From positions 1-48,029 of the forward strand of contig JADHYX010000160.1 of NCBI GenBank assembly GCA_027604685.1: a DNA stretch of 48,029 nt, given 5' to 3'. The DNA comes from Lobulomyces angularis (Eukaryota; Chytridiomycota; Chytridiomycetes; Lobulomycetales; Lobulomycetaceae). The notes beneath the pieces were generated by a model. That model was not told the origin of the DNA, did no database searches, and was given only the letters and a program-made list of their open reading frames with translations. The translations under genes were made by a program, and so were the position numbers. Position 1 is the first letter of the stretch. Each line of letters begins with the position of its first letter. Below, in pieces: positions 21,925-35,800 of the stretch.

Positions 21925-22161
21925 ATGAATCCTTTATTACAGATTTACAATGATAAACAGTGTGTTAAACTTATAAATCCTATTTATGAAACATGTTATG
22001 GATTTCTTTCATTTAAAGTAATACAACAACAAAATAAATTATATTATGCAAATTGTTTTGGTCCAACTCCATATTTCACTAATAAAGAGCATTTCAATGA
22101 GTGTTTTACAATTGATTATTATGAGAATGGTACAGACGTGAACAATAATCCAAGTAAATAA
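21925..22161 (+). CDS. Possible small protein, 78 aa, unrecognised
   Basis: I do not recognise this. A clean ATG frame (context TTTAAAATGAAT) codes for a polar protein with four Cys (QCVK, ETCYG, NCFG, NECF) and many Asn and Tyr. It has no signal peptide and no membrane segment. It follows mL40 by 140 bases on the same strand and runs directly into a repeat-bearing non-coding stretch, so it could be the remnant of a mobile element or the first exon of a broken gene. Composition is AT-rich but has a codon-like pattern. Confidence 0.4.
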   Translation: MNPLLQIYNDKQCVKLINPIYETCYGFLSFKVIQQQNKLYYANCFGPTPYFTNKEHFNECFTIDYYENGTDVNNNPSK

Positions 22162-22340
22162 GCGGGTAAGAGAGATCGGTAAGTTAACAACACATATCAA
22201 TAAGTTTCAGTAAGGTAAAAATCAATTCAAATCCAGTAATTGTGGTAAGTAAAAAAAAAAAATAAAATTATGTAAAATAAATTGTTTGAATCGGGTAAGT
22301 TAGTGATAGCAAACGTTAGGAAAAATTAACAATTGTTTTA

Positions 22341-22392
22341 TATCCTTGTAATTGGATAACAGTGACGGTTGTTTAAGCTCCTTGTCATTGGA
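22341..22392. repeat. Second copy of the 36-bp-spaced palindrome pair
   Basis: TATCCTTGTAATTGGATA (22341-22358) matches the motif at 689-706 with one change, and the preceding TTTA and following ACA also match. TCCTTGTCATTGGA (22379-22392) follows at the same 36-base offset as in the first locus. GTTTAAGCTC just before the second motif also resembles GTTTAAAGCTC near 771. This suggests a shared ancestral element. Confidence 0.55.
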
Positions 22393-23038
22393 CTGTACAA
22401 AATTACTGTTGAAGTTGAAAAGAGAGTTGAAGCTTTAGTGGACATTGAAGTAGTGTTGTTGGTGTGCATTTGTTTCTAAGGTTAAATTAAAAGTATTGAT
22501 AAGGTTTTTTATTTTCGCATATATTTTATAAAAATAAAAAAAAAAAAAGTAAGTGTTCTGATCAATTTTTTTAATTTCCTAGATCATTTATTAAGAGATC
22601 AAAAGATAGAACTACTAGACCCAGTGATGTGTGAAAATCTTAATATCTTTCGTTTTAAATTCTAACTTTTTAATGTGGAATAGGTTTTATGATTGAAAGT
22701 TTAATATTGAAAAGTCAAAAAAATGCAAAGATAGAAAAAATAAAGAATTAAGATTAATTTTTGTTTTTTTTTTTTTTTTTTTAATTACAAAAGAATCTTT
22801 TATTTTTTTATTTTATTTTTTTTATAAATTTATAAAAAAAGAATGCATCATAATTCATAAAAATTACAATATGATAACATGATATAAATTGTTATCGATA
22901 AAAAACAATTTTGTGAAGAACTAAAAAAGAGATAGTAAACAAAGGGTTAAAAATTAGTACAGCATTTTAAATTAAAACAAAGGATTTGATACTTGTGAAA
23001 TTGTGATGATGTCTTTTTTTTTTAAGTTTAATAAATCG

Positions 23039-23153
23039 CAGAAATAAATTAATCACAAAAATTACCTAATCGCGATGATCGGCAGGAGTGGGACCAGTGC
23101 GTTGATTGTATCATAATTTTTGTTTGTGAATATATCAAATCAATTTATTTCTG
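23039..23153. repeat. Imperfect inverted repeat with GC-richer centre
   Basis: CAGAAATAAATTAAT (from 23039) has its reverse complement ATCAATTTATTTCTG near 23138-23153. TCACAAAAATTA (23053) pairs with TAATTTTTGTTTGTGA (23114-23129). Between the arms is a GC-richer stretch including GATCGGCAGGAGTGGGACC. It could form a hairpin or be a small element; no known RNA family is recognised. Confidence 0.4.
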
Positions 23154-23350
23154 AGGCTCTGATCACATTTATCAGATTCATTTTAATGCTGTGAAAGAAT
23201 ACCTTCCGTAAAAGAAACTTTGCATGCTCTTAAATTATTCAACAGAAGAAAAACATAAAGATGCTCTTAAATTGTATTTGTTATGGAATGTATAAAATTG
23301 GACTAAAATTGGTTACATTAAGAGTAAATTGCATTGTTTTTAAATATTAG

Positions 23351-23490
23351 TAAAATAAAATTGCAAAACAGAGTTAACTGCAGGTAACAATTGCAAGACA
23401 GGATAAATTGAGTAGAGTTAACTGTAAATAGGATTAATTGAGTAGAATGAATTGCAAAATAGGATTAATTAAGTGGAATGAATTGTAAAT
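23351..23490. repeat. Degenerate ~30-bp tandem repeat
   Basis: Three adjacent units at 23401-23430, 23431-23461 and 23462-23490 share the pattern GGATtAATTgAGTrGArt followed by AAyTGyAAAT. The sequence before 23401 holds further decayed copies (GTTAACTGCAGGTAACAATTGCAAGACA). It lies about 400 bases upstream of the FAS start codon. Confidence 0.7.
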
Positions 23491-23886
23491 TTGATGATGT
23501 GTTTAATGAATGATTGGGGGAAATATATTCCCCACTTTCCTTTTTATGGTCCGACAAATTGCCAAGTGCCCCATTGATACTAGAAGTTGAGCCAATGAGC
23601 AGAAATCAGGGTAAAAGTTTCATCATTGCGCTGAATTTGATACAGGTGAAGGTTGCAAACTTATACTGAATTTCTAATACAGTCAATCTTAGATAAGAGT
23701 TTATCTGAAATTTATCTCACACCTTTTGGGAATCCCCACAGGGAAAAAAAAAATTTTTTTTATCATTATCAAAAATTGATTTAGGCCTTTCCCCAATCTC
23801 TTGCATTTTTAACTTAAAAACCATTCATTTTTGGTTTTTTTTTTTTTTTTTTTAATTATATTAATCAAACCCAAGATTAATTCACT

Positions 23887-26800
23887 ATGTCAAAGGAATC
23901 TTCTCTAAGACCTTTGGTTTTGAAGCATGACTTAATTCAAATCTCTATTCCCATTCCCCTTCAGGAATGGCCTATCGCTGAACGCATTAAAGACCAATTC
24001 CTCTTGGAACCTTCCATTGACGATGTAACCCCAATTACCTTAATTATTTCTCTCATCCATTTTACAAGGTTTTATAAAAAAAAAGTTAAAATTTTTTTTG
24101 CTAAATTTCTTTTTTTTCAGAGTTTTTGCTCAATCCAATTCAAATGGAAATGGACAATCAAATTCAGAGTTGGATTTTTATCCTTTTTTAACAGTTTTGT
24201 TTCGATTTTTTCAAGAAAATTTTTGTAAAAATAACATTCACATTTCTATCAAATCTTTAAATAAAGAACAGAAATTATTCGTTTTAAAAAACTATTATGG
24301 ACTTTTAGTTACATTAAAAGTATATTTAATTTTATATGCTGTTTTTTTTTTTAATTGTTAATTTTTTGAAGAAAAATGGGTTTATTACAAAGAAGGAACA
24401 TTCATTAGAAAAAATACCAACCCTTCTTTCTGCTATTTCTGCTGAAAGGGCTTCAGCATTGGTTATTTTTGGTGGTCAAGGAAACGTTGATGACTATTTT
24501 CAAGAGTTGGTTCAAGTTTATGAAACTTACTACTCTATCACCAGATCTTTTATCCACGCAGTTGCCACAACTCTTTCTGCTTTAAGTAAATCAGAAAAGG
24601 CCAAATCTTTGAATGCAAATCCAATCGACTTATTACAATGGTTAGAAAATCCATCAAGCAGACCAAACACTACATCTTTGCTAGATACTGATATCAGTTT
24701 ACCGTTAATTGCAGTAACTCAACTTTTAAACTACAATATTACTTGTAAAGCTTTAGACTTCACACCTAAAGAATTTAGATCCTATTTCGCTGGTAACTAA
24801 ATTTAAACTAATTTTATTAAAAAATTTGATTACTCTTTTTATTTTTATTTTTTTTTATATTTCCACGTAATGAACTGACTTAATAAAATATTTTTCAATT
24901 TAGGTACCACTGGACATAGTCAAGGAATTGTTTCTTCCGCAGTTATTGCAGCCTCTTCTACAGAACAAGATTTTTTAAGTAATGCTATTAAAGCTATTAC
25001 TTTGCTTTTTTGGCTTGGTTTACGTGCAAAAAGTGCTTTTCCCCTTACAACTTTAGGTCCAAATATATTGCAAGATTCACTTGCCAACAATGAAGGTGTC
25101 CCTACACCCATGTTAACTGTTACTGGTAAGACAATGCTAAAATTACTTTTTTAAATTTTTAAAAAATACACATTTTTTATAGGCCTTCCGTTGAAAGATG
25201 TCAAAAAACATGTTGATGCCTCTAATGCGCATTTGCAAGAATCATCTAGAATTAGCATCTCTCTTATAAATGGTCCTCGCGCTATTATTTGCGCTGGACC
25301 TCCTCAATCTCTTTACGGTCTAAATGTTGCCCTTAGAAAATTCAAGGCAAATCCAAATGAAGATCAAAGTAGAGTACCTTATACTCAAAGAAAACTTAGA
25401 TTCAACTCTAGATTTTTACCTGTTTCTGTTCCATTTCATGGATTTTATCTAGAAAAAGTGCCAAGTCAAATGGAAAAAGATGTTATTGAAAGTGAATGCA
25501 GTTTGAATGACTTCGAGTTGGCCATTCCCGTTTACAATACAAACACTGGTGAAGATCTTAGATCCTGCAAAAACCTTACTGCTTCCCTCATTGAGCAGAT
25601 AGCTGTGTTGCCAGTAAACTGGGAACTTGCAACAGCTCACAAAACCACCCATGTGTTTGATTATGGACCAGGTGGTGCAAGTGGTGTTGGAGGGTTAACT
25701 CACAGAAATAAGGAAGGTAGTGGTGTTCAAGTCATCCTTGCTGCTTCATTAGAAGGAACCACTGAGTTGCTTGACAAGTCTTCACTTTTTGACACTATTT
25801 CCCCTGTTCCCTATTCTCAAAATTGGGTTGAAGAATTTAGACCAAAGCTGGTCAGAATTGCTGGAACTGATACTATACATTTAGATACACAGTTTAGCAG
25901 ACTGTTAGGTATTTATTTATTATCAAAAAATTTATTTCGATTAAAAAAAAATTTTTTTTATTTTTTTCTTTTACTTTAAAAGGAAAACCGCCATTAATGG
26001 TTGCTGGAATGACACCATGCACAGTTGATGAACGTTTTGTATCAGCTGTCATTAATGCTGGATATCATGTTGAATTAGCAGGAGGAGGTAATAATATATT
26101 TTACCATATATTTTAATCTTTAAAAAAAAAAATATTTTTTAGGACAACATACTGAGGCTTATTTAAGAGATCGAGTAAAGAAAATTATGGAAAGAGTTGC
26201 CCCTGGAGAAGGAATTACTCTGAACATTTTATATTTAAATCCTAGGCTATGGGGCATCCAATATCCCGCTACAATGGCAATGAGAAAGGAGGGTATACCT
26301 ATGGAAGGCATAACTATTGCCGCAGGAGTTCCAAGTGCTGATGTTGCCAATGAAATTTTGAAAAATTTAATGGAGTCTGGTATAAAGCACGTTTCCTTTA
26401 AACCAGGAGGTGTTGACACCATAAAGCGAGTAATTCAAATTGCAAAGAATAATCCTGACATGCCAGTTATTTTACAATGGACCGGTGGTCGTGGTGGTGG
26501 ACATCACTCCTTTGAAGACTTTCACCAACCGATGTTAGAAACTTACGGTATGCTTCAAGAAAATTTGAATTACAATTTATTTTTCTGTTGTTCTTTTTTT
26601 TTTAGCTTCCATTCGTAAGGTAAAAAATATATCACTAGTAGTAGGAAGTGGATTTGGAAATGGTGAAGACACTATCCCTTATATGACTGGACAATGGTCA
26701 GTAAAGTTTGATTATTCTCCTATGCCTTTTGATGGTAAAAAAAAAACTGCCCAACTGTAATTAAAATTTATATTATTTTCAAGGTGTGTTACTGGGATCC

Positions 26801-29800
26801 AGAGTAATGGTAGCCAAAGAAGCCCTGACTTCCCCAGCAGTTAAAGATTTAATAGTAGCGACCCCGGGCATTGCTGATGAGACACAGTGGGAAAAAACAT
26901 ACAAGGGAGAAATTGGAGGAATTATCACAGTAAATTCAGAATTAGGTGAACCAATTCACAAAATAGCTAACCGTGGTATGATGCTTTGGAGAGAAATTGA
27001 TGATACAATCCTTTCTTTACCAAAGGATAAGAGATTACCAGCATTGTTGGCGAAAAAAGATTATTTTATTGAAAAATTAAATGCAGACTTTCAAAAAGTT
27101 TGGTTTGGTAAAAAAACCGGTGGAAAGACTTGCGACCTTATTGACATGACGTACTTGGAAGTAATAAATCGTTTGTTTGAAACTCTCTACATTTCACATC
27201 AAAAAAGATGGTTAGATTTTACACTTCGTGACACATTTGGCGACTTTTTAAAAAGGGTAGAAGAAAGATTCACAAATAAAAGCAACACTCTTTCCCTTTT
27301 ACAAGACTATGAGATTTTAAATCAAGAACCAGCGGCTTTTATATCAAAATTTGCTGATAGTTTTCCTGAAGCATCTGAACAGACTCTTACTCAAGAAGAT
27401 GTCTTTCACTTTCTTACCATCTGCTCCTACCCATGGAGAAAACCTGTACCATTTATTCCTGTTTTTGATGAAAGGTTTGAATTCTGGTTCAAAAAAGATT
27501 CATTATGGCAGGCAGATGATCTGGAAGCTGTTCCCGATCAAGATGCTCAAAGAGTTGCTATTTTACAAGGTCCAGTAGCTGTCAGATTTAGTGATAAAGC
27601 AAATGTTCCAGTTAAAGAAATTTTAGGTGATATATACCAAGAAAATATCAAAGCTGTTAAGTCACTGTACTACGAAAATAAAGTTGAAAATATTCCGGTT
27701 GTTGAATACCTTGGAGTGTTACCAGCTGAAAAGTTAAAATCTAAATTAAATGGAATTACATTAACTCCATTAAAAGATGGAAATGAAACATCAATTATGT
27801 TTGAAGTTTCTCGAAAAGCATCAGAAATTCCTTCCCTAAGTGAATATCTTAGTTATATTGCTGGTAAGGAATTTTTGATAAATATATATTTATGTATTGT
27901 TTAATTTTTACATTTTCATAGGTCCTAAACCATCTTGGTTAAGAGCTCTGCTTTGTTCCGACGCTATTGTTCAAGGAAAACTTTTAATTCCTAATCCAAT
28001 TAAAAATGTTTTGAAGCCTAGACCAAATCAAACAGTTTTTGTTAAATTAAACAAAAATAACGATCCACAAGTTTTAACAGTTTACGACCAGTCTACTGAA
28101 GGTCAAATCCCTTCAAGAAATCCTGCATTGATTTTAAGTGTCGGCAGTGAAAACGTTATTTCTTTAAATATTTTTGAAAAAAGGGCAGACGATTTTATTT
28201 CTTTGGAATTTTTATTTAAGTATGAAAGATTTCAAGGTTATAATCCTATACATGAAATTATGGAGGTAAAAATAAAAGAATAAAATTCGATTGATTTTTA
28301 TATTTTTTTTATTAATTTTGTTACTAGGGAAGAAATCAAAGAATTAAAGACTTTTATTCCAAACTTTGGTATGTGGATAAATCCAAGTCCAACCTTACAC
28401 CTTATGATACCTTCACTAGTACTTTCAAAATTACTAGTAGTCAAGTCAGTGAATTTGTAAATGTTGTAGGAAATCAAGCACATGCATATCTTATTGGTCA
28501 AGAAGGCAAAACAGAAACTCCAATGGACTTTTCTATAGTTTCTGGGTGGAAATCATTGGTAACCGCTATTCTTCCTAAAGAAATTGATGGGGATCTTTTG
28601 AGATTAGTTCATCTTTCCAATGAATTCAGAACTCTAAATAATGAAGTATTTTATCCAGGAGACGTGGTAAAAGCAGAAGCAATCGTTAATTCCATTACTA
28701 TCACTGACAGCGGAAAGATAATTGAAGTCAAAGAAACCTTATACAAAGAAAGCATTGCGATCAGTCAAGTTATAAGTAGATTTCTCTACCGTGGTACCTT
28801 TACTGACTATGAAACGGCATTTACAAAAAAATCTGAAAAACCTATGCAAGTAATTTTGAAATCCCAAAAAGATATTTCGGTTCTAAAATCGAAAAGTTGG
28901 ATTAAATGGAAAGAAGCCGCACCAGAGCTGTTACCATCTTCAAAATTAGTTTTTAGACTAACTACTTTAAGTAAATTTAAAGCTGCCAACACGTATTCTA
29001 TGATTCAAACTGAAGGTAAAAAAATTTCTAAATTTTAGCGTATAAAAAACTAATTTAATTTTTATTTTTTAGGGTCCGTGTTCTTAACAACATCAAAAGA
29101 AACAATCGAAGTTGGTGTTGTTAACCATTGTGACGAAAATGCACATGGAAATATAATTTTGGAATATTTGAAACGAAATGGAAAGCCAATAGAGCAAGAA
29201 GTATACTTCAAGAATGGTGGTTATTCAGTTTTACCTGTTCAAACTCTATTCCCTGCTTCAGTTACATCTCCACCTTCAAACAAAAAGTACTCTTTAGCAT
29301 CTGGTGATTTAAACCCAATCCACACAAATCCCTACTTTGCAGATTTAGCTGGGCTTCCAGGTATGGATATAAAATTGGAAGAGCAATACTGATTTTATTT
29401 TATTTTATTTTTTTTATTAGGAACTATTACTCATGGAATGTGGACAAGTGCCTCTACCAGAAAATTTGTTGAAATTTTTGCAGCAAATAATGAACCACAA
29501 AGAGTGAAAAGTTATTCTGTCACTTTTGTGGATATGGTTCTTCCAAATGACGTACTTTCTACAAAACTTTTCCATGTTGGGTATGAATTTTATTATAATT
29601 TTTTTCTATTTTTGACTATTTTATTTTTAAACCTTTTCTTTCTTTCTTTTTTTTTTTTAGAATGGCTAATGGTCGAAAACTAATAAAGGTAGAAACTTTC
29701 AATCAAAGAGGATCAAAAGTGTTGGAAGGAACTGCTGAGGTGGAACAGCAACCAACCTCCTACGTTTTTACTGGTCAAGGATCTCAAGAGGTTTCTTTTT

Positions 29801-32800
29801 TTAGTTCTAGCCTACTTAATTTTCACCTTTTATTTTTTTAATTTTAGGTTGGCATGGGAATGGATTTGTACAAAACTTCTACCATTTCCAAAGAAATCTG
29901 GGATCGTGCTGACAGTCACATGCTAAACGAGTACGGAGTATCCCTTCTCGAAATCGTGAATTTGAATCCTAAAACAAAAACAGTTTACTTTGGAGGTAAA
30001 AGAGGAGCTGCTATTCGAAAAAATTACATGAGCATGGTTTATGATATTATGTCTGATGGTGTATTAAAGAGCATGCCACTATTTCCTACCATAACTGAAG
30101 ATAGCCCTTCCTATACCTTTTCACATCCAACCGGCCTTCTTTCCGCCACTCAGTTTACCCAACCAGCATTAACGCTTACAGAAATCGCTTCATTCCAAGA
30201 TATGAAAGCTAATGGACTTGTCCAACAAAATTGTCCATTTGCAGGTCACAGGTAAACAAACATTTTATAATAATTCAAAAGGTTGAATTTTTTTTTATTT
30301 TTATTTTAGCTTGGGAGAATATGCGGCACTTGCTTCAGTAGGAGAAGTCTTACCAGTCGAAAGTTTGGTTGATGTAGTTTTTTACAGAGGTATGACTATG
30401 CAAGTTGCAGTACCTCGAGATAGCGAGGGACGATCTAATTACGGAATGTGCGCTGTAAATCCTTTAAGAGTTGGATCAACTTTAGGAGAAATTGGACTTA
30501 AATTTATAGTTAACTCTATCGCAAAATTATCCAACGGTCTCTTGGAAATCGTTAATTTCAATGTCGAAAATTTCCAGTATGTCGTTGCTGGTGAACTAGT
30601 AAACTTGGATACACTTCGAATTGTCTTAAACAAAGTTAAGTCCCTAAATGTTAATTTGGTTGAATTATCAAAATCCAAATCTGTTGCTGAAATTGAGGAA
30701 ACGCTTGATGGTAAAATTATAAACAGAAGAAAATTATAATATTTTCTAATTTTTGCTCATTTATTTATTTTCATTTAGAATTGGTTACTGAAGCCATTGC
30801 AGCTTCCAAAAAGAGATTAGAATTAGCAGGAGGCTATTTAACACAGGAGCGTGGAATTGCTACTATTCCATTAAATGGAATTGATGTGCCATTCCATTCC
30901 AGTTTCTTATTAAATGGTGTTGTGCCGTTTAGAGAAATTTTGAAAAAAAAATTTGAAGCACGTCTTATCAACGTTGATTTACTAGTTGGAAATTATATAC
31001 CAAATTTGACAGCTCAACCATTTCAATTAACATTAAATTATGTTAAATTGGTTTTTGAGCAAACTCAATCCAAATTAATTAAAGAAATAATTGACAATTG
31101 GTGTGAGGAACACTTTTTGACACCTTCTGGAAAACAAGAGTTAGGTTACGCTTTATTAATTGAACTTCTCGCTCATCAATTTGCTTCTCCCGTCAGATGG
31201 TTTGACCATAAAATTTTTATGAAAACTTCTTAATTTTTGTTTTTCTTTTTAGGATTGAAACCCAAGACCACCTTTTCCAATCTTTCAAGGTTGAACGTTT
31301 GATCGAAGTAGGACCTGCCCCAATTTTATGTGGGATGGCTGTTCGCACAATTAAAATCAAATATGAAAAGAAAGATGATGCCGTTACCCAAAAGAGAGTA
31401 CAGTTGTGTACCTCCAAAGATGCAAGTGAAATTTACTATGAATTTGAGGATGAAAAGGTTGAGGAAGCTGTTCCTTTAGTGCAGGATACAGCTGTGGCCG
31501 CTAAAACTCCCGAAGTAGCTGTTTCTGCCCCTGCTAAAGTTTCAGCTGGACCTATTGCGTAGGATAAAACAATTTAACTTATTTACTTAATTTTATTCTT
31601 TTTATAAATACTTCTTAGTGATGAACCACCAACTGCTGTCGAAGTTTTATTAGCTCTTATATCCAATAAATTAAAAAAACCACTGTCAGAGTTAGCACCA
31701 ACCAAAACAATCAAAGACCTTGTTAATGGAAAATCCACACTTCAAAACGAAATTTTGGGTGACTTATCTAGTGAATTTGGTAATATTCCGGTAGATAAAG
31801 CTGAAGAAATTCCTCTTGCTGAAGTAGCTGCTGCCATTCAAAACAATTTTGGTGGGAGCCTTGGAAAAATGTCAATGACCTTAATAAACAAATTAGTAAG
31901 TGGAAAAATGCCTGGAGGTTTTGGAATGGGCCAAGTTAAATCTTATCTTTCAAATGCTTTTGGGTTGGGTGCTAAAAGATCTGATTCTTTGTTACTCCAT
32001 GGCTTAACAATGGAACCTGCTGCTAGATTAAGTAGCGAAGTTGAAGCAAAATCTTGGTAATTTATTTTTTTTTATTTATAAAAAAGAGCAACTCTAACCT
32101 GCATATTTTTAGGCTGGACAAAGTGGCACAAGATTATGCTGTTAAAGTTGGAATAAGTTTTGCTGTATCAACTTCTTCCGCAGCTGGGACTGCTACAGCC
32201 GCTCCTGTCATGAATAGTGAAGAATTTAACAAATTTAAAGCAAAAATTGATAAGCTTGTCCTTTCTCAGATTAACGAATTTGCAAAATATTTGAATATGG
32301 ACCTTTTGGAGGGAGGGCAAACACTTGCTGCTCAAAAAGTTAACAGCAACTTGATTCAGGAAGAATTAGATTTATGGGTTAAGGAACATGGTGAAATTTA
32401 TGCCGATGGCATTAAACCTGCCTTTAATCCAATAAAGTCAAGAGTATATGACTCTTACTGGAATTGGGTACGTCAAGATGCACTTCAACTTTATTATGAT
32501 CTAGTATTTGGAAAGATACCACAACACCTGAATAGGGATTTAATGAATAAAGTCACTCACTTAACAAATCGTTCTGCTGATTTTGAATCTATGTTTCAGT
32601 TTATGGAATATTATTTAGAGCAATGGCCGGATAAAGGAGATGAAAAATACGAAAGATTAAGATCACTCACTAAAATGTTAACAGAAAATGTCAAAGAAGC
32701 TATTGATAGAGATCCTGCATATATAAACTGTAAGAAATTAATTCTTTATTAGATTTTAATTTTTTTTTCAAATTTTAGTGATGTATCAACCTACTGCACC

Positions 32801-35800
32801 ACGTACAACTGTATCAGATAACGGTTCTTTGATTTACACCGAAGTTAACAGAAAAGCAAGCAGTATGAAAGAGTATGTTCAAGAGTTAAGAGACGGTAGT
32901 AGTCTTACAACCTTACCACAAAGTGATTTAGCTGTTAAGTTTGCAGAAATTCAAAGACTTTTACTCAAAGAGAAATTAAACTCTAAGACAAAAACCCAAG
33001 TGTCAAAAATATTCTCTGAGATCCAAGAAACCCTTCCAAAAGCGGCTGTTAAAATGCCATTTATTTCTCTAAAAAGTAAAAGTGCAAGTGATCCACTTCA
33101 TTATGAATATGATGAAAAGTTAACCACCAAATACCTTGATATTCTTTCCCATATTGCTATCAATGGTATTTCCTTTAAAGGCCGAAAAGTGCTTGTAACT
33201 GGTGCTGGAAAAGGTTCCATTGGAAGTCAAATTGTACAGATGCTACTCTCAGGTGGTGCGCAAGTTTTGGTTACCACTTCAAGATTTAACAGGGATATTA
33301 CCAAAAGTTTCAAAGAGCTTTATGAAAATAGTGGCTCAAAAGGCTCACGTTTAATTGTAGTTCCTTTCAATGGTTCCTCGGCTACTGATGTCAAAAATTT
33401 AGTTCAATACATTTATGATAAAGATCCAAAAAGTGGACTTAACTGGGATTTGGATTTCATTATTCCTTTTGCTGCTTTTCCACAGGAAGGTAGAGAACTT
33501 GATTCAGTGGACTCTAAATCTGAACTCGCTTTTAGACTTATGTTAACCAACGTTTTCCGATTAATGGGAGAAGTAAAGCTTGCTAAGCAGAAGAATGGGT
33601 TTGATACTAGACCTGCAGCCGTTCTCCTACCTCTTTCCCCTAACCATGGAACCTTTGGTGGAGGTAAGAGCAAAAAATTTTTTTTCAGTTATTTTATCCT
33701 TTATCTCCGTTATTTGTAGATGGTTTATACAGTGAATCCAAAATAGCTTTAGAAACTTTGATGCATAGATTCCACTCTGAAAATTGGGGATCATATTTAA
33801 GCATTATTGGGGCAGTCATTGGATGGACTAGAGGCACTGGATTAATGTCTGCAAATAATATTGTGGCAGAAGGAATTGAATCTTTAGGTGCAAGAACTTT
33901 TGCTCAATTAGAAACTGCTTTCAATATTATTGGCTTGCTACATCCAAAAATGGTAGAATTATCTCAAGCTGAACCAGTTTGGGCAGATTTAAATGGTGGA
34001 CTACAATTTGTAAAGGAATTGAACAAGATTGTCTACGATTTAAGAAAAAGTTTACTAGAATCAGCCGAAATTAAATACGCTGTAACTCAAGAAATTGCAC
34101 TGGATAAAGTCGTTCTTGAAGGACCTGCAAAACAACAACCGTCCATTGTTACTCCTAGAGCAAACATGAAATATTTGTTTCCAGAATTGAAAGAACAACG
34201 ACTAACACATCTAAGAGGTCTTTTAGATTTAGAAAAAGTCGTTGTTGTGGTTGGATTTGGAGAGGTATATTTTAAGATTACATTGTGAAAATTTTACTTT
34301 TTTATATAGGTTGGTCCATGGGGCAGTTCACGTACAAGATGGGAGATGGAATCAACTGGTGAATTTTCTCTTGAAGGATGCATTGAGATGGCCTGGATGA
34401 TGGGATTTATTAAATTCCATAATGGACCATTAAAAAAGCTTCCTGCTTATTCTGGATGGGTGGATACAAAAACACAAGAACCAGTAAAAGACAGTGATGT
34501 AAAAAATCTTTATGAAGCAAAGATTCTTGCTCATGCAGGAATACGTTTAATAGGTAGAAATCACTTTGTTTCAAGTGTAATTCAATTTTTTTATTTTTTA
34601 GAACCTGAATTATTTAATGGCTATGATCCTTCCAAAAAATTATTTTTACAGGAGGTTATTGTTGTTGACGATATGCCACCTATTGAAGTAAGCAAGGAAG
34701 AGGCTGAAGCCTTTAAACTTCAACACGGTGATAAAGTTGTAATCGAACAAAAAGAGAGTCAATATTTCGTTCACATAAAAAAAAATGCCATCTTGCATGT
34801 TCCTAAGGCCCTTCAATTTGATAGATTGGTGGCAGGACAAATTCCAACTGGATGGGATGCAGCAAGATATGGTGTTCCTGAAGGTATTTTATTTTGTGGT
34901 TATTTTTTACTAAAGTTATGCTTTTAGACATTGTAAAGCAAGTAGATCCTATAACCTTGTACACCTTAGTATCTACAGTTGAAGCGCTTATTACTGCTGG
35001 TGTGACCGACCCTTACGAATTCTATCAATATGTCCACGTTTCCGAAGTAGGAAACACTGCCGGTGGCGGTATGGGGGGAATGCGAGCAATGCAAAAGATG
35101 TTTAAGGAGCGGTTGTTTGAAAAACCAATTCAAAACGATATCCTCCAAGAAAGTTTTATTAACACGATGCCTGCTTGGATTAACATGCTTTTACTATCCT
35201 CATCTGGACCAATAAAAACCCCTGTTGGAGCATGTGCAACTGCTGCCGAATCTGTTGAAATTGCTGTTGATACAATTCTAAGTGGTAAAGCTAAAGTGGT
35301 AGTATGCGGAGGATACGATGATTTCCAAGAGGAAGGTTCTTATGAATTTGCTAATATGAAGGCAACTTCAAGTTCCGCAGAAGAATTTGCACGTGGTAGA
35401 GAGCCTTCAGAAATGTGCAGACCAGCAACCGATACAAGAGCCGGTTTTATGGAAGCACATGGTGCTGGTATTCACATTTTAATGACTGCCGATCTTGCAA
35501 TTAAAATGGGGACTCCTATTCGAGGAATTATCGCTTGTACTAATACTGCTACTGACAAAAATGGACGGTCAGTTCCAGCTCCTGGACAGGGTATTTTAAC
35601 TACCGCGAAAGAGGTTAAAACTGGATTAAAATCACCTTTACTGGATTTAAAGTATAGAGCAAAACAGTTAGCAAGAGAAAGAAAAAGCATCAAGGTTTGG
35701 ATTGCAGAAGAATATGAGAATTTAAAAGAAGAAGTTGAAGAATTGAAGGCGAGTGGTGAACAAGTTAGTGACGATTACATTAAAGAAAGAACTGCTTTTA

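Larger units (their letters stand above)
22162..23886. other. Repeat-bearing intergenic region upstream of the FAS gene
   Basis: About 1.7 kb without a supported gene. It contains a cluster of GGTAAG phrases (22166-22300), a second copy of the 36-bp-spaced palindrome pair (22341-22392), an inverted repeat around 23039-23153, and a degenerate 30-bp tandem repeat (23351-23490). The FAS promoter must lie in the last part, which ends in a T-rich tract at about 23833-23855. Confidence 0.6.
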
